A stretch of DNA of 14,430 bases from an uncultured bacterium. Its GTDB lineage: Bacteria; Patescibacteriota; Minisyncoccia; Phycocordibacterales; UBA1006. The notes below the pieces were generated by a model, which saw only the letters and a program-made list of their open reading frames with translations, was not told where the DNA came from and made no database searches. Numbering within the stretch: position 1 is the stretch's first letter; each line of letters begins with the position of its first letter. The translations under genes and the position numbers were made by a program. This document shows positions 1 through 6,489 of the stretch, piece after piece. Where the stretch lies: the NCBI GenBank assembly GCA_903920485.1, contig CAIXMG010000040.1, positions 1 to 14,430 of the forward strand, read 5' to 3'.

Positions 1-404
1 GTTTGATATTCTTGAACAATGGTGGTGACTTCGGCATCGCTATAACCCGCCGTTATGGCTTCACTTTTAATATCCTGAGCACCTTGTGAATAAAATTTGT
101 TAAGTACGCTTGAAATCTTATTCACTGACTTATTATTTGAGTAACCATATTGAACTAACTGATTAGTCTCACTAACAAATCTTGTATGACCAATATAATT
201 ACCGTTATCTATATTCAGTTCTGAAGCATTCAGGCCTTGATTAGCGACAGTGTCCAATTTTGGTTGGGTATTATAAAACAAAATAAAGCCTAAAATTAAG
301 ACCGCAGCAGTACTCCCCCAAATCAACACCTTCGCCAATCGATGCCACCATTTTTGTTCAAGTCCCTCTCGGTGAACGAATATCAAATTTGAAAGCTTTT
401 TCAT
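1..404 (-). CDS. Membrane-anchored protein of unknown function, N-terminal part (cut by window edge)
   Basis: An open frame runs on the minus strand from an ATG at 404-402 to the left edge without a stop, giving about 134 residues. It begins MKKLSNLIFVHREGLEQKWW, followed by a hydrophobic helix at about residues 24-44 (VLIWGSTAAVLILGFILFY). This fits a single N-in signal anchor with a basic cytoplasmic tail. The rest is polar and rich in Asn and Ser (from NTQPKLDTV onward), so it probably lies outside the membrane. I do not recognise the family. WWHRLAKV just before a membrane helix recalls small anchored proteins of Patescibacteria, but that is an impression only. No Shine-Dalgarno sequence precedes the start. 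The C-terminal domain that would reveal the function lies outside the window. Confidence 0.75.
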   Translation of the reverse strand, partial: MKKLSNLIFVHREGLEQKWWHRLAKVLIWGSTAAVLILGFILFYNTQPKLDTVANQGLNASELNIDNGNYIGHTRFVSETNQLVQYGYSNNKSVNKISSVLNKFYSQGAQDIKSEAITAGYSDAEVTTIVQEYQ

Positions 405-480
405 ATTTACGACTATATCATAGAGGCTATATAAAGCCATTCGCATATCAAGGAAAAATAAAGGGTTTGTCCAGGCTATT

Positions 481-508
481 TTGACTCACAAAATTCCTTG
501 TGTATACT
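481..508 (+). promoter_or_regulatory. Sigma70-like promoter of the candidate small RNA
   Basis: TTGACT (481-486) is separated by 16 bp from TATACT (503-508), with a TG directly upstream of the -10. Predicted transcription would start near 515. No plus-strand protein gene follows. Instead there is a foldable stretch and an intrinsic terminator. Confidence 0.6.
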
Positions 509-514
509 ACTTGC

Positions 515-601
515 GGCACCTGGATGGGCTTGCCCTCTCACGGTCTTTTGTACAAACTGTAGCCAAGTGCCAGCAAAGAACCCGCCCATGGCGGATTTTT
601 T
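515..601 (+). ncRNA. Candidate small structured RNA, about 87 nt, unknown class
   Basis: This segment lies between a strong promoter and an intrinsic terminator on the plus strand, between two minus-strand genes, and contains no plausible ORF. It can fold as a three-way junction. The closing stem pairs GGCAC (515-519) with GTGCC (567-571), has a C-A mismatch, and continues with TGG (521-523) pairing with CCA (563-565). A first hairpin has stem GGG/CCC with a CUUG tetraloop (526-535). A second hairpin pairs ACGGT (540-544) with ACTGT (556-560). The terminator follows. It has no T-loop consensus of a tRNA, no SRP GGAAG loop region and no other signature I know. It could be an orphan sRNA or an untranslated regulatory RNA. 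The evidence is architecture and pairing seen by eye, with no covariation. Confidence 0.5.
582..601 (+). terminator. Intrinsic terminator of the candidate small RNA
   Basis: The hairpin CCGCC-cat-GGCGG (582-594) is followed by A and six T (596-601) on the plus strand. The minus strand has no comparable T run after the stem, so the element serves plus-strand transcription. Confidence 0.7.
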
Positions 602-623
602 GTTAGAAATATTCAGAATGAAC

Positions 624-1724
624 TTACTTATTTAGAAGATTAATAAGTTTTGTGTTCCCATACATCTGATACTTACCATATTTCTGAGATTTCATGATTC
701 CAGCAGACTGCAGCTTTTTAAGATACGTTCCTGCAGTCGTATAATAAACCCCAATTTTAGCAGCCAAGGCGGTAGGCGTAATGATGGGGATAGTAAAAAT
801 GGCCTCAATTAATTCATGGGAATAAATCTCTGGCATATCCTTTTTAACCTTTTTTCTCGTTTCCTCAAACAAAACCTTAGTATCAAGCAAATGTTTTTTT
901 GTTATAACTGCCTGTTCTTTAAATCCACGAATCATGAAAAGGACATATTCTTTCCATTCGTTTTTATTAGTTATATTGCGAAGTAGTTGATAATACTCAG
1001 TCTTGTTTTTATTGATATAACCACTTATGTAAAGTATTGGAACAGTTAACAACTCCGCATGTATCAGTTGCAGAACCATAAGGATGCGACCCGTTCTTCC
1101 ATTACCGTCGTCGAAAGGATGAATTGACTCGAACTGGTAATGGGCAATCGCCGCCTTAATCAAAGGGTCGTGTTTTATGTCATCTGATGCCACATTTACA
1201 TATTCTTCCCAGTTTTTTACCAACGCCTCAATATCTTGAGGCCGAGGAGGAACAAAAATTATTTCCTTCGTTTTAGGATTAACAATAGCATTTTGGTCTT
1301 TACGAAAGCCACTCCCTTCTACTTGCATAAGAGTACCCTGAATTCCCAGCATAAGGCGAGTTCCTATGATTGGACGTTTTTGCAACTCGCTGAATCCGAA
1401 TGAAATAGCTTCGCGATAGCGCAAAACCTCCTTATCGGCGCTTCTACGTTCAGACTCTGGCAACAAAGAGTTTTGCAATACGTTAATAAGGGTTGTATGC
1501 ACATCCTCTATTTCAGAACTTGCAAGAGATTCTTTAATAATCGAAGGCGAAAGCAAGAGAAGCGGATTAGGATAATCGAGACAATAGCCCTTAAGCTCAG
1601 CAATTTGTATTCGAGCCTCTAGCAGTTCCTTATATATCTCCCCACTCAAATAATCCTCCTTCGGAGGAAGTTTTTTAAGGGGAAAAGGTTTTTGGTTTTT
1701 GACTGGAAAAGTCTCAAGTTCCAT
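624..1724 (-). CDS. fic: Fic-family protein adenylyltransferase with C-terminal winged helix
   Basis: The 366-residue protein has the complete Fic motif HPFDDGNGRTGR at 202-213. H202 is the expected catalytic base, and D206, N208 and R213 line the metal and ATP phosphate site. Such enzymes transfer AMP from ATP to hydroxyl side chains of target proteins. The N-terminal part carries SSEIED (69-74), which matches the S/T-xxx-E part of the inhibitory helix of class II Fic proteins, with D in place of the usual G/N. Residues about 305-360 (TPTALAAKIGVYYTTAGTYL) look like a winged helix-turn-helix. Length and domain order resemble the Shewanella SoFic type. An inverted repeat over the start codon suggests autoregulation. 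The gene looks more AT-rich than the ribosomal genes, which may mean lateral origin. Targets are unknown and no separate antitoxin is adjacent. Confidence 0.93.
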   Translation of the reverse strand: MELETFPVKNQKPFPLKKLPPKEDYLSGEIYKELLEARIQIAELKGYCLDYPNPLLLLSPSIIKESLASSEIEDVHTTLINVLQNSLLPESERRSADKEVLRYREAISFGFSELQKRPIIGTRLMLGIQGTLMQVEGSGFRKDQNAIVNPKTKEIIFVPPRPQDIEALVKNWEEYVNVASDDIKHDPLIKAAIAHYQFESIHPFDDGNGRTGRILMVLQLIHAELLTVPILYISGYINKNKTEYYQLLRNITNKNEWKEYVLFMIRGFKEQAVITKKHLLDTKVLFEETRKKVKKDMPEIYSHELIEAIFTIPIITPTALAAKIGVYYTTAGTYLKKLQSAGIMKSQKYGKYQMYGNTKLINLLNK

Positions 1725-1781
1725 ATATCTAAAATATTAGCATTTTTAGATATATTAGTCCAGACAGGTCGCTTGGTGCAA
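1723..1781 (-). promoter_or_regulatory. fic promoter with inverted-repeat operator candidate
   Basis: On the minus strand TTGCAC (1781-1776) lies 18 bp from TAATAT (1757-1752). A perfect 12-bp inverted repeat, ATATATCTAAAA (1723-1734) and TTTTAGATATAT (1744-1755), overlaps the -10 and reaches into the fic ATG (1724-1722). This suits binding by a dimeric winged-helix repressor, perhaps Fic itself, or an RNA hairpin that hides the start. Confidence 0.5.
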
Positions 1782-1827
1782 TATGTGTATAAATCCATCC
1801 TTATTTTCAATAACAAAAATCCCCCTT

Positions 1828-1913
1828 CCCTGCTCCGCGTAAGGCTACGCAGGGCAAGTCGGGAGAAATCTGCTATTCCTCGACAAGCTCGGAATAATTC
1901 ACCTTGTGAATTA
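1828..1913. repeat. Three consecutive palindromes downstream of rpsG
   Basis: The 186-bp gap between fic and rpsG holds three inverted repeats. CCCTGC...GCAGGG (1828-1854) contains the alternative hairpin GCGTA-aggc-TACGC. ATTC..CGA-CAAGC-TCG-GAAT spans about 1876-1895. TAATTCAC-ctt-GTGAATTA (1895-1913) includes the rpsG stop codon. A weak T run follows on the minus strand (1820-1815), so this may be the rpsG 3' end. CTCGACAAGCTCGG also resembles TTCGACAAGCTCAG-like intergenic repeats seen in many genomes. Confidence 0.4.
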
Positions 1914-2381
1914 CCACGTAAAGTGGGCAAAGGCCTTGTTGGCTTCCGCCATCTTGTGGGTGTTGTCTCGCTTCGTGACTGCCGCGCCTTCGTTCTTCGA
2001 AGCCGCGATCAGCTCGTCAGCAAGCTTGAGGTGCATCGGCTGGCCCTTTTTCGTTCGGGCTGCGTCGATGATCCATCGGGTGGCAAGCGCCAATCGTCGT
2101 TCCGGTCGGACGTCTCGAGGAACCTGGTAGTTCGCACCACCGATTCGTCGTGAGCGGACTTCCACCGTCGGACCCGCGTTCTTGAGCGCAAGCTCGAAGA
2201 CCTCAAGAGGGTTTGCGTCCTCAATTTTTTCCTTGATGATGTCGAACGCTCCGTAGACCACCTTTCGGGCAGTCTCCTTCTTACCGTCCCACATGATCAC
2301 GTTGATGAACTTCGCAAGCTTCGTCGATCCGTGAATCGAGTCAGGCTGCGGCATGTTTCGATTTTTTACTTTTCCTCGCAT
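1911..2381 (-). CDS. rpsG: 30S ribosomal protein S7
   Basis: The 156-residue protein is S7 along its whole length. S7 is the primary assembly protein of the 30S head and lines the E-site mRNA exit region. Recognisable blocks are LAKFINVIMWDGKK, GPTVEVRSRRIGGANYQVP (about 70-88), ALATRWI and the C-terminal MAEANKAFAHFTW. It lies 32 bp behind rpsL and is surely cotranscribed with it. fusA and tuf, the usual next genes of the str operon, are absent, and fic follows on the same strand. The ATG is preceded by AT-rich sequence (caatatat) without a Shine-Dalgarno motif. Of 14 Arg codons, 12 are CGA, a bias shared by the ribosomal genes but not by the accessory genes here. Confidence 0.98.
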   Translation of the reverse strand: MRGKVKNRNMPQPDSIHGSTKLAKFINVIMWDGKKETARKVVYGAFDIIKEKIEDANPLEVFELALKNAGPTVEVRSRRIGGANYQVPRDVRPERRLALATRWIIDAARTKKGQPMHLKLADELIAASKNEGAAVTKRDNTHKMAEANKAFAHFTW

Positions 2382-2413
2382 ATATATTGATTATAGTGAG
2401 CTCTGTCGAACTA

Positions 2414-2836
2414 CTACTTCTTAGCTACCTTCGGTCGCTTAACTCCGTAACGTGATCGACCATTGGCTCGCTTGGCAACTCCCTGGGCATCGAGGACTCC
2501 TCGGACGACGGTGTACCGTACCCCGATCAAGTCCTTCACTCGCCCTCCTCGGATCATGACCACCGAGTGCTCCTGGAGGTTGTGTCCGATTCCTGGAATG
2601 TAGGCAGTGACTTCCATTCCGTTAGTAAGGCGAACTCGGGCGATCTTTCGAACGGCAGAGTTCGGCTTCTTAGGCGTGGTCGTCGTTACCTTCGTGCAGA
2701 CCCCTCGCTTGAACGGCGCAGGGTTGAACGTCGGGTGGTTCTCAAGGGCGTTGAATCCTCGTCGGAGAGCAACTGCCTTTGATCGCTTCGTGACTGACTT
2801 TCGTCGGTTCTTTACTAGCTGATTTACTGTTGGCAT
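2414..2836 (-). CDS. rpsL: 30S ribosomal protein S12
   Basis: The 140-residue protein is S12 of the decoding centre. Conserved blocks are MPTVNQLVKN, KRGVCTKV, TTTTPKKPNSAVRK (51-64), GHNLQEHSVVMIRGGRV (84-100) and SRYGVKRPK near the end. About 15 residues are inserted near residues 13-40 relative to E. coli, as in many Gram-positive-type S12 proteins. The lysine linked to streptomycin sensitivity in PKKPNS is kept. The loop normally KDLPGVRY reads KDLIGVRY (101-108), so the residue equivalent to E. coli Pro90 is Ile104. Asp102, the equivalent of the RimO methylthiolation site, is kept. Two TAG stops stand in tandem (2416-2411). The gene heads an rpsL-rpsG unit behind a leader of about 160 nt. 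Confidence 0.98.
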   Translation of the reverse strand: MPTVNQLVKNRRKSVTKRSKAVALRRGFNALENHPTFNPAPFKRGVCTKVTTTTPKKPNSAVRKIARVRLTNGMEVTAYIPGIGHNLQEHSVVMIRGGRVKDLIGVRYTVVRGVLDAQGVAKRANGRSRYGVKRPKVAKK

Positions 2837-3075
2837 TAATTAGATGAGTTATCGAACGGGACAGCGAGTGGAGAAAAGGATTCCCTTTGTACTCACGGGT
2901 GTCTCGTCCATTGCGTATAAACTGATTTCGAGGATTTCTCCAGGAAAACGTCCAGCCATGGGTTTCAGGGACAGACCCCGATCGCCATAAAAGACTTGTG
3001 TACTCTACACTATTTTAAATATTTTGCAAGGAATTTCTTGAGAAAGCCTTTATGCCCCTGGTTTACACTGGCGGC
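2837..3075. promoter_or_regulatory. Divergent intergenic region rpsL / PLD gene: rpsL leader and tentative promoter
   Basis: This 239-bp gap separates rpsL (minus) from the phospholipase D gene (plus). On the minus strand TTGCAA (3029-3024), 16 bp, TAGAGT (3007-3002) is a modest promoter candidate that would give rpsL a leader of about 160 nt. A palindrome GTGTA-ctc-TACAC (2998-3010) covers that -10 box. GGGACAGACCCC (2968-2979), reversed GGGGTCTGTCCC, is palindromic and recalls REP-like elements. TACACT (3064-3069) is a possible -10 for the plus-strand gene but lacks a good -35. No ORF is credible here. Confidence 0.4.
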
Positions 3076-4164
3076 ATGAAAAAGCACAACGAAAAGCAGT
3101 CCTTCACAGCAAAATATTCCAAGTGGATCCTGGGAGCGATATTCCTTTTTCTGGTGATTCTTATTGGCAAGGTCCTTCCCGGCCCCACAAGCCAACCAGC
3201 CGGGCAAGCCCCATTGCACAACGAAATCACGGTACTACCCCACCCCGTCGAGCCGCCAGGAACCGTTTCGCTGGTCACCGAGCCCGACGATCATATGCAA
3301 GGCGTTTTCAAACTGATCAAGGGAGCGACCCATTCAATCGACTTGGTCATGTACGAATTCGACGATCCCGACATCGTGAACGCTCTCAGTGATGCACAAG
3401 CCCGCGGCGTTTCCGTTCGCGTACTTTTAAACAAGGGATATGGCGGAAAAACCGATGTGAAACAGGCGGTAACCATGAAGCTGCTTCAGGATAAAAATAT
3501 TTCCGTGAAATACACACCAAGTTACTTTTCACTGACTCACCAAAAGACAATGGTAATTGATGATCGTGAGGCATTCATCATGACGTTCAACTTTACGAAG
3601 AAGTATTACGCGACCAGCCGCGACGTTGGCATCCTCGACAATGATACAAATGATGTGAATGCCATCGAAGCCACGTTCAATGATGACTGGAATGGTAAGC
3701 AAATTATTTCAAGTAATGGCGACAATTTAGTATGGAGTCCCGGATCGGAAACGGCAATGCTCCTAGTTATTCAAAGCGCGAACAAAACGCTCGACGTGTA
3801 TAACGAGGAAATGGCCGATGATTCGATCACACAAGCACTGATCGCCGCAGAAAAAAACGGTGTGCGAGTACGTGTTACGATGAGCTATGCCACCACGTAC
3901 AAGCCGGCGTTCAACAATCTGGTGCAAGGGGGTGTTGGTCTGCGAACTTATGCCGGCAGCTCGAAGAAGAAATACATCCACGCGAAGATGATTATTGCTG
4001 ACGACGATTATGCGTTTGTCGGATCGCAGAACTTTTCCTTCTATTCCCTCGAGAAGAACCGGGAGTTGGGCATCTTCGTTTCGGATCCCGCAATCATCGC
4101 GTCAATTGAAAAGACGTTTGCAGGCGATTGGGACGGGGCGAGGGTGTATAAGGTAAAAAACTAA
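3076..4164 (+). CDS. Membrane-anchored phospholipase D superfamily protein with two HKD motifs
   Basis: Both catalytic motifs of the phospholipase D superfamily are intact. Counted from the upstream ATG at 3052, HxKx4D occurs as HQKTMVID (163-170) and HAKMIIAD (310-317). Each is followed by the usual Asn/Ser segment (TFNFT and GSQNFS), and NREL follows the second. The two repeats form one active site working through a covalent phosphohistidine. A basic start and one hydrophobic helix (WILGAIFLFLVILIGKVL, 25-42) anchor the protein, with the catalytic part outside. The start at 3076 (MKKHNEKQ) gives a more typical anchor than ATG 3052, though 3052 remains possible. The substrate could be phospholipid (cardiolipin synthase-like) or nucleic acid; the sequence does not decide. 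Arg codons are mixed, unlike the ribosomal genes. Confidence 0.9.
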   Translation: MKKHNEKQSFTAKYSKWILGAIFLFLVILIGKVLPGPTSQPAGQAPLHNEITVLPHPVEPPGTVSLVTEPDDHMQGVFKLIKGATHSIDLVMYEFDDPDIVNALSDAQARGVSVRVLLNKGYGGKTDVKQAVTMKLLQDKNISVKYTPSYFSLTHQKTMVIDDREAFIMTFNFTKKYYATSRDVGILDNDTNDVNAIEATFNDDWNGKQIISSNGDNLVWSPGSETAMLLVIQSANKTLDVYNEEMADDSITQALIAAEKNGVRVRVTMSYATTYKPAFNNLVQGGVGLRTYAGSSKKKYIHAKMIIADDDYAFVGSQNFSFYSLEKNRELGIFVSDPAIIASIEKTFAGDWDGARVYKVKN

Positions 4165-4184
4165 AACCCCATTGGGGGTTTTAG
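4161..4184. terminator. Bidirectional intrinsic terminator between convergent genes
   Basis: CTAAAACCCC-attg-GGGGTTTTAG (4161-4184) is a 10-bp stem that includes the TAA stop of the PLD gene. TTTCGTT follows on the plus strand. On the minus strand the stem is followed by TTTTTTACC, so the element can also end the transcript of the gene at 4190-4477. Confidence 0.8.
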
Positions 4185-4189
4185 TTTCG

Positions 4190-4477
4190 TTATGCACCCA
4201 GGCTTTCCTTCAAAGCTTGTGCCTGCTGCGCTTCCTCGTACATCTTCTTTGCTGCCTGGAGTTTTGCAAGAATGTCCAAGCCTTCCTTCTGAGCTGAAGC
4301 AAGAGCTTCCTGTTCCTCTAATTGCTTCCCTACTGAATCCTCGAAAAGGGCAAAAACGATTTTTTCCTGAAGATCCTCCGGGAGTTCCTTCAGGTGAGCT
4401 TCGAGAAATGCGACGGTCTGAGCTTCATCGCCTGTCGCGAGGACATCGAGAAACTGATCGTATGATGGGTTATTCAT
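4190..4477 (-). CDS. Small acidic helical protein of unknown function
   Basis: This 95-residue protein begins MNNPSYDQFLDVLATGDEA. It is rich in Glu, Ala, Gln and Leu and appears entirely helical, with a coiled-coil-like second half (about 50-92, EEQEALASAQKEG and following). It has no signal peptide, membrane segment or cysteine. It starts 9 bp behind the 363-residue gene upstream and ends 5 bp before a bidirectional terminator, so the two genes form a two-gene operon. I do not recognise the family. Products of paired genes of this kind often interact, which is only a suggestion here. Confidence 0.75.
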   Translation of the reverse strand: MNNPSYDQFLDVLATGDEAQTVAFLEAHLKELPEDLQEKIVFALFEDSVGKQLEEQEALASAQKEGLDILAKLQAAKKMYEEAQQAQALKESLGA

Positions 4478-4486
4478 GATGATTGA

Positions 4487-5578
4487 TTAGTTAAGTTCCT
4501 TGGTCTCGACGGCCTTGTCGAAGAATACCGCCCAGATGCGTGCGAAGATTCCCTTCTTGGCAGGCTTAGTCTTCTGAGCCTCTTTGGTCTCCTTTCGGAA
4601 CTGTTCCCTCAAGGCATCTTGCTGGGCGGGAAGTTGTGCGTCAAAATTATTACTGGAGCGGAAGGAAACCCAAGCCGTATCAAGATCCTTAGTTTCCTTT
4701 TTAATCGATTCGAACCCTTTTTCAGGAGCTGCCTTTGGTATTTTCTCGTCGATGAGTTCCCGGGCGAACGCCTTTCGTACATCGGCATTTTCGCTGATCA
4801 TCGCGTTGAGCGTTCCGCCCATCGCACCAATGTGATCGTCGAGGCCCTTGATGACATTATCCATCTCAGCTTTGTTCTTCGCAAGTTCCTCGGCGGCCGG
4901 TTTTGAGAATTTGCCGAATGAAACATAGTCAGCAGCCTTCCGGAAGAATCCAAACGACCCTCGTACCTTCTTGCGAAGAGCTATTTCCCGTTCCGCAGGG
5001 TCGGCAACCGCCATTGCAGCTGCATAATCCTCGTCCTTCAGGTTCGTCTTGAACTCCTTGCACTGTTCGCGAATCCTGGTTTCAAGATTCTTCATTTCTT
5101 TTGACTTGAAACTTGAAAGCTTTTCAAGCGAGGCGTGCATGTTTTCAAAACGAGCAGGATCAGATGCGACAACCTCACGAAGCTGACTCTTGATCGCGTT
5201 GGCAGCCTTTTCAGGCCCCACCAAATTCACCAGTTTCTGGAATTCCTCAGAATGTGCGGCAAATTCCTTTACGTATTCGGGAGTGATGGTCGTCTCAAGA
5301 GACTTTACCTGGCCGATCTTTTCGATATTATCCTTCCGATAGTCTTCGAGCTTATCGAGGTCTTCTTGTTTCAAGGTTCCTGTGGCCATTCTTCCCGCGA
5401 GCTCATGATCATTTTTGACTTCCATGAACCGTCCCAAAAGGGCCGACTCATCCTGGTCCTTCAGGATTTCATTGAGGGTTTTTGGTGCAGGGCCCGGTAC
5501 GATTCCTGCCTCCGCATCCTTCTTCGCCTGTTCCGCCGCCGAAACCTCCTTTGTTTTTGTTTTGTAGCCTTCGAGCAT
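4487..5578 (-). CDS. Helix-rich cytoplasmic protein of unknown function (363 aa)
   Basis: The protein is highly charged and looks almost wholly alpha-helical. It has Lys/Glu-rich stretches (VSAAEQAKKDAEAG near the start) and a central segment of about residues 205-225 with aromatic residues (FGFFRKAADYVSFGKF). Near the C-terminus a basic run is followed by GIFARIWAVFFDKAV, which could form an amphipathic helix that touches the membrane. There is no signal peptide and I find no enzyme motif. It has its own promoter (TTGACA-18-TACACT) just behind the terminator of the ribosomal operon, so it is a separate unit and not part of the spc operon. The start ATG (5578-5576) lacks a Shine-Dalgarno sequence. 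It is probably lineage-specific. Confidence 0.8.
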   Translation of the reverse strand: MLEGYKTKTKEVSAAEQAKKDAEAGIVPGPAPKTLNEILKDQDESALLGRFMEVKNDHELAGRMATGTLKQEDLDKLEDYRKDNIEKIGQVKSLETTITPEYVKEFAAHSEEFQKLVNLVGPEKAANAIKSQLREVVASDPARFENMHASLEKLSSFKSKEMKNLETRIREQCKEFKTNLKDEDYAAAMAVADPAEREIALRKKVRGSFGFFRKAADYVSFGKFSKPAAEELAKNKAEMDNVIKGLDDHIGAMGGTLNAMISENADVRKAFARELIDEKIPKAAPEKGFESIKKETKDLDTAWVSFRSSNNFDAQLPAQQDALREQFRKETKEAQKTKPAKKGIFARIWAVFFDKAVETKELN

Positions 5579-5607
5579 AGATATATGATTAGCTGAGTAA
5601 CAGCCAC

Positions 5608-5637
5608 AGTGTATCCTTTATCGACAAAGACTGTCAA
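5608..5637 (-). promoter_or_regulatory. Promoter of the 5578-4190 two-gene unit
   Basis: On the minus strand TTGACA (5637-5632) is separated by 18 bp from TACACT (5613-5608). Transcription would start near 5601, about 23 nt before the ATG at 5578. Confidence 0.65.
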
Positions 5638-5655
5638 ATAAACCGCCGTGCGCAG

Positions 5656-5680
5656 TAAAAAGCACCCTTCCGGGTGCTCT
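5656..5680 (-). terminator. Intrinsic terminator of the rpsS-rplE operon
   Basis: Read on the minus strand, AGCACCC-ggaa-GGGTGCT (5678-5661) is followed by TTTTACTG. It begins 7 bp after the rplE stop, so the operon ends here. rpsN, rpsH, rplF and the rest of the usual spc operon must lie elsewhere. Confidence 0.85.
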
Positions 5681-5684
5681 CTGG

Positions 5685-6266
5685 TTACTTTCCTCGCTTT
5701 CGGGTCTTTCGCTTCTTTGACTCGTCTTCCTTTTTGAGGGGGAATCCGAGGTATTCGAAGAATGCGAGTCCTTCAGGCCGCGTCTTGGCGGTCGTCACGA
5801 TGGTGATCGCGAGACCGAAGACGTTCGAGATTTCCTCGTCGGACGTTTCCGGGAAAATCGTGTGCTCACGAATTCCGATGGTCATGTTGCCGAGGTCTCC
5901 GGCTGATGATCGGGTGATTCCTCGGAAGTCCTTGGTTCGTGGAAGTGCCACGTTTACCAGCTTGTCGAGGAATGACCACATTCGTTCGCCTCGAAGGGTG
6001 ACGACAACTCCGACGGGATCTCCCTGTCGGATCTTGAACGACGCGATGGACTGCTTTGCCGACTTGACCGAAGGCTTCTGACCGACGATCTTCGTAAGGC
6101 GATCCATGACAAACGTGTTCTTCGTCTTGTCCTTCTTCATTCCGGATCCCGTACCAACCGATACGATCACCTTCTGAATGCGAGGCGACGCGAGCTTGTT
6201 CTTGTACTTGAACTCGCCCTTCAGCGCGTCAAATGCTCCTGCTGCTTTTTGCTTGAGTGTATCCAT
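5685..6266 (-). CDS. rplE: 50S ribosomal protein L5
   Basis: The 193-residue protein is L5, a 5S rRNA-binding protein of the central protuberance that contacts the P-site tRNA. Clear blocks are SPRIQKVIVSVGTGSG (27-42), QKPSVKSAKQSIASFKIRQG, LPRTKDFRGI (about 109-118) and GIREHTIFPE. The C-terminus runs about 13 residues past the usual end as a basic tail (KKEDESKKRKTRKRGK), which could add RNA contacts. It is the last gene of the operon, starting 4 bp after the rplX stop and followed by a strong terminator. In most bacteria rpsN and rpsH come next; here they do not. No Shine-Dalgarno precedes the ATG, so coupling with rplX is likely. Confidence 0.98.
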   Translation of the reverse strand: MDTLKQKAAGAFDALKGEFKYKNKLASPRIQKVIVSVGTGSGMKKDKTKNTFVMDRLTKIVGQKPSVKSAKQSIASFKIRQGDPVGVVVTLRGERMWSFLDKLVNVALPRTKDFRGITRSSAGDLGNMTIGIREHTIFPETSDEEISNVFGLAITIVTTAKTRPEGLAFFEYLGFPLKKEDESKKRKTRKRGK

Positions 6267-6270
6267 ACGA

Positions 6271-6483
6271 TTAGGCTTTCTTCACGTTAGACACGTGAAT
6301 CGGCTTGGTTACGTCGACAATCTTTCCGACGGCGTCGGTCGTCTTGCCTTTCGCGTGCTTCTTTTTCACGTTTACGCCTTCGATGATGACCTGGGAAGTC
6401 TTGGGAAGCGATTTCGCAACCGTACCCTTCTTTCCCTTGTCGGATCCTGCGATGACGATGACGGTATCTCCTTTCTTGATCAT
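6271..6483 (-). CDS. rplX: 50S ribosomal protein L24, short form
   Basis: This 70-residue protein carries the L24 KOW fold: MIKKGDTVIVIAGSDKGKKG (1-20), then VIIEGVNVKKKH (32-43) and a C-terminal VTKPIHVSNVKKA. L24 initiates 50S assembly by binding the 5' domain of 23S rRNA. E. coli L24 has 104 residues. This one stops shortly after the PIHVSNV block and lacks the C-terminal part of about 30 residues. The stop is followed after 4 bp by rplE and no frameshifted remainder is seen, so it appears to be a naturally short protein, in line with genome reduction. It starts 6 bp after the rplN stop. Confidence 0.96.
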   Translation of the reverse strand: MIKKGDTVIVIAGSDKGKKGTVAKSLPKTSQVIIEGVNVKKKHAKGKTTDAVGKIVDVTKPIHVSNVKKA

Positions 6484-6489
6484 AAATCT

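Noticed and set aside
511..601. tRNA or SRP RNA gene
   Set aside because: There is no T-loop GTTCRA, no acceptor-anticodon geometry and no SRP GGAAG region.
1692..2153. Plus-strand open frames over fic and rpsG, and similar frames opposite other ribosomal genes
   Set aside because: They are antisense shadows of clearly conserved proteins, with unlikely composition and no family resemblance.
624..4164. A joint defence system formed by Fic and the phospholipase D protein
   Set aside because: The genes are separated by rpsL-rpsG, lie on opposite strands and have separate signals. The PLD protein has a membrane anchor and stands alone.
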